Source: Nematostella vectensis
Taxonomy: Eukaryota; Cnidaria; Anthozoa; Actiniaria; Edwardsiidae
Direction: 5' to 3'
NCBI RefSeq assembly: GCF_932526225.1
Contig: NC_064034.1
Coordinates: 18,908,927-18,972,926 of the forward strand
Length of the DNA: 64,000 bases
The notes under the pieces were generated by a model. That model did no database searches and had not been told where the DNA came from. It saw nothing but the letters and a program-made list of their open reading frames with translations. The position numbers and the translations under genes are program-made. Of this stretch, positions 15,001 through 25,004 are shown one piece after another. Every line of letters starts with the position of its first letter. Positions within the stretch are counted from its first letter, which is position 1.

Positions 15001-16485
15001 TTGACACATGTATTTGTCACCCCACAGACACCAGTGCTATAAGTGCATAACAGTTTGATACATGTATTTGTTACCCCACTGACACCAGTGCTATAAGTGC
15101 ATAACAGTTTGATACATGTATTTGTTACCCCACTGACACCAGTGCTATAAGTGCATAACAGTTTGATACATGTATTTGTTACCCCACTGACACCAGTGCT
15201 ATAAGTGCATAACAGTTTGATACATGTATTTGTTACCCCACTGACACCAGTGCTATAAGTGCATAACAGTTTGATACATGTATTTGTCACCTCACAGACA
15301 CCAGTGCTATAAGTGCATAACAGTTTGATACATGTATTTGTCACCCCACTGACACCAGTGCTATAAGTGCATAACAGTTTGATGCATGTATTTGTCACCC
15401 CACAGACACCAGTGCTATGAATGCATAACAGTTTGATACATGTATTTGTTACCCCACAGACACCAGTGCTACAAATGCATAACAGTTTGATACATGTATT
15501 TGTCACCCCACAGACACCAGTGCTATAAGTGCATAACAGTTTGATACATGTATTTGTTACCCCACTGACACCAGTGCTATAAGTACATAACAGTTTGACA
15601 CATGTACTTGTTACCCCACAGACACCAGTGCTATAAGTGCATATCAGTTTGACACATGTATTTGTTACCCCACAGACACCAGTGCTATAAGTGCATAACA
15701 GTTTGATACATGTATTTGTCACCTCACAGACACCAGTGCTATAAGTGCATAACAGTTTGATACATGTATTTGTCACCCCACTGACACCAGTGCTACACAT
15801 GCATAACGGTTTGACACATGTATTTGTTACCCCACTGACACCAGTGCTATAAGTGCATAACAGTTTGATACATGTATTTGTCACCCCACAGACACCAGTG
15901 CTACAAATGCATAACAGTTTGATACATGTATTTGTCACCCCACAGACACCAGTGCTATAAATGCATAACAGTTTGACACATGTATTTGTTACCTCACTGA
16001 CACCAGTGCTATAAGTGCATAACAGTTTGATATATGTATTTGTCACCCCACAGACACCAGTGCTATAAGTGCATAACAGTTTGATACATGTATTTGTTAC
16101 CCCACTGACACCAGTGCTACAAATGCATAACAGTTTGATACATGTATTTGTCACCCCACTGACACCAGTGCTATAAGTGCATAACAGTTTGATTAATGTA
16201 TTTGTCACCCCACAGACACCAGTGCTATAAATGCATAACGGTTTGACACATGTATTTGTCACCTCACTGACACCAGTGCTATGAATGCATAACAGTTTGA
16301 TACATGTATTTGTTACCCCACTGACACCAGTGCTATAAGTGCATAACAGTTCGACACATGTATTTGTCACCCCACAGACACCAGTGCTATAAATGCATAA
16401 CAGTTTGACACATGTATTTGTTACCCCACTGACACCAGTGCTATAAGTACATAACAGTTTGACACATGTATTTGTCACCCCACAG
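1..16485 (+). repeat. 54-bp minisatellite made of Nup155 intron/exon junctions (~305 units)
   Basis: Near-perfect 54-bp units fill the whole stretch and continue past the left edge. Each unit, read on the plus strand, has TTTGAC or TTTGAT (branch-point-like), TGTATTTGTCACCCC (pyrimidine-rich), CACAG (acceptor AG), then ACACCAGTGC and further bases identical to the start of the Nup155 exon at 16486. The array ends exactly in that exon, so it is the 3' end of a Nup155 intron amplified hundreds of times. Units vary at a few sites: TAT/TAC, AAG/AAA, GTC/GTT, and CACAG versus CACTG, the last abolishing the AG. Because 54 is a multiple of three, long open frames of 18-residue repeats appear on both strands; I treat these as non-coding. 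Confidence 0.95.
10260..15651 (+). repeat. Higher-order duplicate of the block near 3350-10145
   Basis: Unit variants occur in the same order in 3350-10145 and in 10260-15651. Early in the block the offset is 6910 bp (128 units minus 2 bp); later it is 5506 bp (102 units minus 2 bp). The second copy therefore lacks 1404 bp, which is 26 units. A shortened unit with CACCTCAGACACC (two bases missing) occurs at about 4385 and again at 11295 and marks the two copies as one duplication. Matching ends near 10146/15652, where GATAC changes to GACAC. Confidence 0.85.
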
Positions 16486-19400
16486 ACACCAGTGCTATAA
16501 GTGCATAACGGACTGTCTACAAAGACTGCTGGCTATCAGGCAATCCTCGGCCCAGTCTCCCAGTCTGCCATCACGGCCAGGTCCACCACCAACACCTGAT
16601 CCAAATGCACTGACGCCAATTGACGCTGAGAAATATGTAAGTCATGTGAACTCATTCTGCGCTTCCTCCCCTTGTGTTTGTCCACTCTATGAGACACTGT
16701 TATGTGGTTCCTTTAATTAAGCAGGGGCTAAGAGTAGGCCAGTCATGAGTTTCCTCCTGGTAACACGTTTTTATTACACGGAGTTGTGTCTCTCTGTTTC
16801 AGATGGAGCTTACACTTACCCTAGCCCTCTCCTCTGGGGATGAGTTGTGGCACGTCTCCCTGTACCAGTGGTTGATTGACAATGCTTTGACAGACAGGCT
16901 ACTAGAGGTCAGCGTTACGTTACTTTGCACAAATCAATTAATAGAAAATTATAAATTTATAGAAGGGGCAATATGATCAGCATGGCGAGCTCTGTTCGCG
17001 GAAGTCACACACAATGAGGCATTGCTTTGGGATTTAATGTCTGTTCGCCAAGTGGCACAATAGCCGTTTTTATTTAAACAATCAAATTTCTTTAACAAGT
17101 TACAAACTTTTATCTACTTTTTAAAAATTGCCCCGCGAAGTTGAAGGCAGAAAAACGCCTGCTAGAAATACTGAACTGCGTCCAGATTGTGTGGTGGATT
17201 GGGGAGAAGGTAGGGAGCTTGTTGTTTACAAGAGGAGACGGCCAAATGACGACGAGAAATGGACATGTCGTCATACAACAATTCCCTAGAGGGGGGCGTC
17301 CCAATTACCAATATGCTACCCCTGTTTTTCAATAGGGGGGTTTTTAATCTCATTTCATTGAGACCCCGTTACAGTTCGTAGTTTTACAAAGCGTTCTTTT
17401 GAATTCAAATACGAAGGGAAATAATTAAAAGTTCTTGCATAAAGGCTTATATTTTCTTCAAATAATACATTTGTGCATCTTTGATTGGCCACATTTTGCA
17501 GTGATATGACACAATCGAAAGCCATTAAGATGTTGGCCAATCAAAGCCATTCGAAGGTTTTGAGTGACAGTACATGTAATTAAGTTTTTTTTTACCAAGG
17601 CGACATTCTCTGTATTGGAAATAAGAGAAAAAATCTGAGGAATAATTTGTGTCACAGGGTCAGGGATTACGGTTGTTTTCAACAGCAAAAAAAAATTGTT
17701 CTTTTGTTTGTTTCCTGTATGTTGCAGAAAATTTATTAACTATTTAACGATTATCCATCAATGTTCTTTTTGGCCAACTGTGTTGTCTTTTCACAGATTA
17801 AATCCGTGCACCTGGAGGCCTATCTCAAACACAAGACTGCAGCACAGGTGGGGGCTAGGAATACACTACAGAGGCGGGTCTAGGGGAGGGGTTGGGGCTG
17901 CACCTCTCCCTCCCCTATGAGAAAAAAAGAAATGCTTATAAATTCGCGTTTTTTAAAATGGTAACCCCACGACTTAGTATCCTGCACCTTTTCCTTCTGA
18001 AATAATAATTGATATGCACCTTTTGCAGACTCAAAATGTGCTAATGGCTCTAGCCTCCTTTGAGGGCTGCAGATCAATGGGATCCATCGAGCCTTTTTTA
18101 GAGCAGCAAAACTATGGGTTTCACACCATCCCAACTCCCTCCCCCTTGACTACAAAAGTGCTAAAGTCTGGAGACTTGTTTAAAAGCTTTGGATTAATGG
18201 GATCATCCATGGAGCCTTTTTTTTTAAACTTTTAAAGTGCTAAAGTCTTGAGCCTCGTTTGGTCCGTCTTGCCTTTTTTTAAACATGGATATACTCGCGA
18301 TCTAAAGAATCTCTTGTTGCTGTTGTAGTATCCTAATGATCTGAAGATGCTGGACTTGCTATGGCGACATTACGAGAAAACGAAGAACTACGCGGCAGCC
18401 GCCAGGATACTCTCTAAACTCGCTGAGAGAGAAAGGTGAGTGAAGTTAAACGCTAGGAATACCCCCTATCCACGACCCACTAATGTTAGCAGAATGATCC
18501 TGGATAACCCAGGATCTAAGGACTAAGAAGGTGTACTAACACAGAGCAATATTGATTTAGTGGTGAGCCTGGTATTGTTGTAATGTTTGTAGTGGTAATG
18601 TTAGCCTGATCTTGTTGTGATGTCCATAGCGGTGATGTGAGCCTTGTTCAGCGGTTGGAGTACCTTTCACGTGCCATCATGAGCGCCAAGAGCAGCAATC
18701 TGCGTACAAGCAGTAGCAAGGAGGGGGAGTTCTTACACGAGCTGGAGGAAAAACTCGAGGTACGTGCACTTAGCATGTATAGCGTGATATAAGCACATCT
18801 TAAACACATGCACGTAGGCTCAAAAACGGTGTGGGGAAACTCTAGTTACGTCCATTTAAATAGCCCGATAGAAATACATTTGCACGCAGACATCACTAGC
18901 TTCCCTCGCAGGTGTTTTAGAAAGGTCGCTCACTAAAAACGCCTGCGAGGGAAATAACAATCTTGGAGAAAACCTCTAGTTTGTTGTACATGAAAGCCTA
19001 CTAAGAAATGCTTACAGGCGAACAAGGTTGTGGTTGCCACACCTTGCCAGTACAATTGTGAGTGAAATTGTCCTGTTTTTCCAGGTTGCGCGCCAAACCT
19101 TGCCAGTATATGTGTGGGTTTTTTACGGGCCTGTTTTTCCAGGTTGCGCGCATTCAGTCACAAGTGTACGAGGCTCTGTCTAGACGGCACGCATCACGGC
19201 CATCACCTCATCTCCAAGACGCCCTCAATCAACTCAACAACAGACTCGTGGACGTCACTACGGTACGTGTTTATGACACCCTCGTTCCTATTAAAATTAC
19301 TGTTGTATTGCTTCGACTTTTAGGCTGTTGATATTTGCTCAGCATAATAAATAGCTCTTTGTAAATGAGATTTTGTGTTGGTTATACTGTTGTCGCTTTT

Positions 19401-22400
19401 TTTGTGGGTGTATAATTTTGTCATTGTTGTGGCTGCTATCTTATGTAGTCTTTGTTATTGTTTTGACGATGCCAGAATCGTCAATGATGCCGTGCTGATG
19501 GACTTTGCACATTTTCTGGCCCTTATTTTCCACAATATCAAATACGAAATTTGACAAATAAAAATCAACGAAACCATCCATAGCAAGTGAAGTGCTTCTT
19601 TGTAGTCTTTGTTTTCTTTTAAGTATTGCGCCACTTCCCGTACATCAGTCTTGAAGCTGAAAGGAAAATTTAATAAACTTCTTTTACTTTCAATGTTGTT
19701 TGTGCTGATTATGCCGTTGCCACTGGTTATTATGCTATTGTTGTCATCGCTGGCAATGCTGGCAATCATAATATGTCGATAATGGGTTGGTTGGTTTTCA
19801 GCTCTATGGTGAATACGCCGATCTTTTTTCATTGGCTGAGTGCAAGTTGGCTATCGTGCACTGTGCCGGCCATTATGAACCCACCCTGATTGAAACACTA
19901 TGGCGAGAGATCATCGACAAAGGTGCGGAGGATATTGCAGTATTAATGTCAATACATGTCCTTTGAAGTTCTGGGGAATGGAATTGGAAGTAACCTTTTT
20001 GTCATATTTAGTATTACTCGCATGTATTTCTCCAATGGGGGACTTGCGTTAAGAGATCACGTGACTGTTTGGGTGGCAAACTAGTGCGCAATCAGGCTTT
20101 TAGCGGCTAAATATTCAGCGCTTTACAAAAAAGCCGGTTTTATTTTTTTTCAGAAAAAGTTAAGTTTCATTTAAATTTCTCTGGTGTAATGGGCGCAGTA
20201 ATTTCTGTGATTATTTTGGTTTGAATTTTCCACCAAGAAAGGTCACGTGATCTCTTAGCGCAAATCCCCTATCGCTAACAAAAACCGTTCAATGGTATAT
20301 TTTTAAGTGATCACCTGTCATGATATAGAAAAATATTCATTTTTATTACCGTATGGATTGTCTGTCGTGTTTAGAGTTGAAGGAGTCCAGCAGTTCGTCG
20401 CCGAGTGACCGCATTGCCCTCATCAGTAGCAAGATGGTGGCCCTTGGCAGGACATACGTGCACTCCGAGAGATACTTTCCGCTCGGTGAGTAGCTGTCTA
20501 GATGAACGTCTGTCCCTTTGAAAATTTTACGTTATCACTTTGTACCCATTCACGATTGAATTAGCATTTTACTGTATTGACTGGGTACAAAAGTGAACAT
20601 AGTGATTTCTCCCATTCCGTGAAGTGACTTGAGTTCTTCAGGAATGGTTATTTGCTGGCTGGTACCTGACTCTGTAGCTCATAGTGCGACGTGCGTCACA
20701 ACGGACATTAGGACAAATTCTAGGGAATAAGCGAATTAGCATGCGAAAATTTCTCTCAGTTACTGACAGGAGCTTGATAACTAAGAGGACTGTCGTGTTC
20801 TGTGGCGGCACTGGAGTATTTTTTTGCCGTGCTGATTTGGTAGTAATGTTCATGTTCTTTCTTCTCAAGGTGCTTTGGTGCTGATTCTTGAGCGATACAG
20901 CGCCGAGCTGGACTGGGACCCAACCTGGGTGTTTATGACCATGTTAGAGATTGGCATCCCGTTTCCAGTCCTCCACGGTATCTATGACAGAATGTTCAAG
21001 GCCAAGGTGAATCATCTTCGTAGTTTGGCCCATCTAGCTTAAAAATTGTTTTGTTTATAATCCGTGATAGTTTTCCGAAGGAGAAAGCGTAAGGGGTGCC
21101 TTAGACACCGACGTCTAAAGATCGGTTGCGTGGAAAATTTAATGATTTTTTAAGGGGAGACCACGATATCTGGAGTAAGTGATTCTTTCTAACTCCCAAG
21201 GGGGAGTAAATGACATTTTGAATTAATAACATTAATTTAATGTGTAATGTTGGACTTGTTATTTGTTGTCTATGCCACTAGTGGTTGCCCTTGAATAGAG
21301 ACGCATAGAAATGGATTATCAGACTTTGAGATAGTAGCCTGTCAGACTGAATTAGTAACCCGCTTTGAGGTATGGCTTTATTTTTATTTGTCGTTCTAAC
21401 AAGTGATTGCACTGGTCATTTCCTTCTTTCACTAGGATCCTTGTTGGCAAGCGATTAATAAGCCTCTACACGTTCTGGAAGTGATCTACCATCTACTGAC
21501 CAAGTACCTCGACACACCCTCGCTCATGGCGCCGTATGAACGGTAACGACCACAACGACATTTACGCTTAGCAGCAGCAACCGCACTGACAACAACAACA
21601 ACACTGACGACAACTACATCTACTAGCTACAACAACACTGCTGACAACTACAATCATCAGCCACAACAACACTGATGACAACTACAACTACTAACAAAAA
21701 CAACACTGACGACAACTACAACTACCAGCCACAACAACACTGACAACAACTACAACTACCAGCCACAACAACACTGCTGACAACTACAATCATCAGCCAC
21801 AACAACACTGACGACAACTACAACTACCAGCCAAAACAACACTGACGACAACTACAACTACCAGCCAAAACAACACTGCTGACAACTACAACTACCAGCC
21901 ACAACAACACTGACGACAACTACAAATACCAGCCACAACAAAACTGACAACAACTACAATCACAAGCCACAACAACAGTGATGACATTTGCAACTACCAG
22001 CCACAACAACACTGATGACAACTACAACTACCGGCCACAACACTGACGACAACTACAACTACCAGCCACAACAACACTGACTACAACTACCAGCCACAAC
22101 AACACTGACGACAACTACATCTACCAGCCACAACATCACAGACGACAACTATACCTACCAACCACAGCAACAGTGACAACAACTACAACAACCAGCCAAA
22201 ACAACACTGACAACAACTACAACTACCAGCCAAAACAACACTGACGACAACTACAACTACCAGCCAAAACAACACTGCTGACAACTACAATCATCAGCCA
22301 CAACAACACTGACGACAACTACATCTACCAGCCACAACATCACAGACGACAACTATACCTACCAACCACAGCAACAGTGACAACAACTACAACTACCAGC

Positions 22401-23568
22401 CAAAACAACACTGACGACAACTACAATCATCAGCCACAACAACACTGACGACAACTACAACTACCAGCCACAACAACACTGACGACAACTACAACTACCA
22501 GCCACAACAACACTGACGACAACTACAACTACCTGCAACAACAACACTGACAACAACTTCAACTACCAGCCACAACAACACTGACGACAACTACAACTAC
22601 CAGCCACAACAACACTGACAACAACTACAACTACCTGCAACAACAACACTGACAACAACTTCAACTACCAGCCACAACAACACTGACGACAACTACAACT
22701 ACCAGCCACAACAAAACTGACAACAACTACAACTACCAGCCACAACAACACTGACGACAACTACAATCACCAGCCACAACAACACTGACGACAACTACAA
22801 TCACCAGCCACAACAATACTGATGACAACTACAACTACCAGCCACAACAACACTGACGACAACTACAATCACCAGCCACAACAACACTGACGACAACTAC
22901 AATCACCAGCCACAACAATACTGATGACAACTACAACTACCAGCCACAACAACACTGACGACAACTACAATCACCAGCCACAACAATACTGATGACAACT
23001 ACAATCACCAGCCACAACAATACTGATGACAACTACAACTACCAGCCACAGTAACAGTGACGACATTTACAACTACCAGCCACAACAACACTTATAACAA
23101 CTACATCTACCAGCCACATCAACACTGACGACAAATGCCAGCACCAACAACACTATAGACAATTACACTCACCAGCCATAACAACATTGACAACAACTAC
23201 CAACAACGACAACAATGACGACAACTACCAGCCACAACAACATCCACCAGCCACAACAAAGCTTTGCCACAACAAGAACATTGACGACAACTACACCTAC
23301 CAGCCACAACGTCATTGACCACAACACTTTGCAACAACAACAACACTGACGACAGCAACAGTAACCAGCATTAATGTGCTCTTTCCATGTGGTGTGTTCA
23401 TGTCAATCTGTGTCATCTTCCTCTAGGCCGGCCTTCACCACAACTCTGTACGACGCATGCGCAACCTATCTGGTGGAGCTCGAGTCGATCTGTTCACGTG
23501 ATGGGACCGTGCAGAACACGCTGGCCAAGTACAAGGGACTGCAGGCGTCTTTGAAACGCCGCTTATAA
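16486..23568 (+). CDS. NUP155: Nuclear pore complex protein Nup155, C-terminal 11 exons (partial)
   Basis: Scaffold nucleoporin of the inner ring of the nuclear pore. Exons: 16486-16636, 16803-16907, 17797-17847, 18329-18435, 18630-18759, 19143-19262, 19802-19922, 20375-20485, 20870-21006, 21436-21542 and 23427-23568 (TAA stop). All junctions are GT-AG and all phases agree, giving 426 residues after a split first codon. Recognisable family stretches are CYKCITDCLQ, LDLLWRHYEK, EFLHELEEKLE, LAECKLAIVHCAG, INKPLHVLEVIYHLL and YLVELES, in the order of the C-terminal helical domain of animal Nup155. The N-terminal propeller and the rest lie left of the window beyond the 54-bp array. The first exon in the window starts in phase 2, after the last CACAG of the array. 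Nothing looks broken, so the gene appears functional despite intron repeats. Confidence 0.95.
19072..19153 (+). repeat. Duplicated 3' splice acceptor before a Nup155 exon
   Basis: The 22 bases spanning the acceptor of exon 19143-19262, CCTGTTTTTCCAG followed by GTTGCGCGC, occur twice, starting at 19072 and 19130, 58 bp apart. A flanking ACCTTGCCAGTA is also duplicated at about 19041 and 19097. The downstream copy is the real one, since its exon continues in the conserved Nup155 frame. Use of the upstream copy would add 58 nt and shift the frame. Confidence 0.85.
20037..20269. mobile_element. MITE with TIRs ending GAGATCACGTGAC (family 1)
   Basis: About 233 bp in a Nup155 intron. The left end GGGGGACTTGCG then TTAAGAGATCACGTGAC is inverted at the right end as GTCACGTGATCTCTTAGCG then CAAATCCCC, giving inverted repeats of about 28 bp. 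It has no coding capacity. A diverged copy lies in a CPT2 intron at 59921-60186, which supports a dispersed non-autonomous DNA transposon. Confidence 0.8.
21560..23370 (+). repeat. 34-bp A/C-rich minisatellite in the last Nup155 intron
   Basis: Variable 34-bp units of the type CAGCCACAACAACACTGACG plus ACAACTACAACTAC fill almost the whole 1.9-kb intron. The first recognisable unit begins just after the exon donor at 21543 (GACCACAACGACATTTAC). Units differ by CTGACGAC/CTGATGAC/CTGCTGAC and by whole-codon-like indels. Unlike the other arrays in the window, it contains no exon-derived sequence. The period is not a multiple of three and no frame stays open. Confidence 0.9.
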
Positions 23569-25004
23569 GTGACGTCGTCTGTGCAGAGCAAACCCGGAGC
23601 CAACCATGCCACAGGGACCGCTCAACGTCTGACACAGGCAGCCCGAATATGTGTATGATAAGAATGACACTCAGAGAGACTTTGGCATGACTGAACACTT
23701 CTTTCATTCCTTATTAGGACTAGAACCAACAGGTGATGGAATCTTGGAATTAGTTTCGAGCACAAGGGATAAAAGTCCTCCTTCGGGTACTTTTAAAGGG
23801 GTTTCAGTGATCACGCCAGCCAAAGTTTTCCGAATAAAGTCTTCATTGACAAGTGTACGTAACAAATGGCACTGCCACGATAAGAATACAGGCAAAGCTT
23901 TCAAAGTAGGCCCAGTAGTAAGTCTCAAACAAATCTTGTGGTTTTGATTGGCCCTTTTTTGACCAAGCGTCAGCTTAGTACAAACTTGTATGCACTTATT
24001 AGCGCCATAGAGGGACCGGGTATCCGATGGTACAGAGGTTCCTTCACTTCGTGTTTTCGCCGTTTCGCGGCTCTAGAAGTGAAGCTTGGAGCCTCTGGTA
24101 CCAAGGAAAATAATAAATCAAGGTAATACTTATATTCGCACCTACACTGTATTTTTGAATATATTTTTTTCAAATCTAAAATCTATTTTTACAGATTTTA
24201 TAGCACTTTGTTAAGCTTCGCTGCCTCTTGTAACACATACACTTTGTGGTTGTAGTTTATTTCGCCAAAAAAATTACTCGCGCCCGCGCCATGTTACTGT
24301 CTTTTCTTCTTCTGCGAGTTGAAGATGTGTGTTTGAAGTTGTAAGGTGGGTAACGCTTAAAACAACGCGCGTGCGACTTCAATGTTTTTTTTCTGCGAGT
24401 TCCAAGAGAAAAGGGTACGTGTTACAGGGCCTATACAATATCTGCTTGGTACGTTACTTTTGAAGTGAAGAAGCAGCGCCGTATGTCATTATCTATTGTC
24501 TACTGTATACATTAAACTATCGCTGAACGGGCAATGACTTAGAAATAATAACTACAACAGATTAAAGGGGAAGTGCAATAGATATACTACGAAACTATAT
24601 TTTCTTTCAAGCCTAAAAACGGTTCAATGAAACCATGAAATAATGAAATGCGATGTCTGGCATTTTTGGCACCCCCAAACTATGGCTGATTCTGGAAAGA
24701 CCAGTTTATGTACATACAGAGCATTGCATTTATCCTTTGATATTCAGTGTTTGTCAAATGAGCCACGTAAATTCTGTTCTCTGCGTTTGGATGTACGTGT
24801 CAACTGGCTGTATCTATTCTATGTCATGTAGTCTAGGTATTTTTTTTTTATTTTGCAAAACGCATGTCCTGCTAATAGCCAAGGCGTGTCTATTTAGCGT
24901 CTAACCTCGAGACTGTGCAATATGGTGTTTGATTAAGGATGGCCATGCGTGTCCAGAGAGGCTGTCCGTGGGGTCTGGACCCCACCCTGTGTGTTTCTCT
25001 CAAA
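23569..25004. other. Gene-free stretch between convergent Nup155 and GPCR ends
   Basis: This 1.4-kb interval holds the 3' untranslated parts of Nup155 (+) and the GPCR (-). AATAAA at 23833-23838 is a candidate Nup155 poly(A) signal. TTTATT at 24847-24852 reads as AATAAA on the minus strand and could serve the GPCR. A short palindrome sits at 24029-24104. Open frames here are short and show no family resemblance. Confidence 0.6.
24029..24104. repeat. Short palindromic element
   Basis: TGGTACAGAGGTTCC with CTTCACTTC at the left is mirrored by GAAGTGAAG and GGAGCCTCTGGTACCA at the right, an imperfect 76-bp hairpin. It looks like a tiny foldback element or a stem-loop in the Nup155 3' region. 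The exact ends are uncertain. Confidence 0.5.

Noticed and set aside
2461-16478. Long minus-strand open frames (up to 605 codons) of 18-residue Cys-rich repeats
   Set aside because: They follow from a 54-bp period divisible by three; they track the repeat exactly, have no splice or start context and lie inside a Nup155 intron.
1-16485. CRISPR array
   Set aside because: No repeat-spacer structure; the whole 54-bp unit is repeated and the context is an animal intron.
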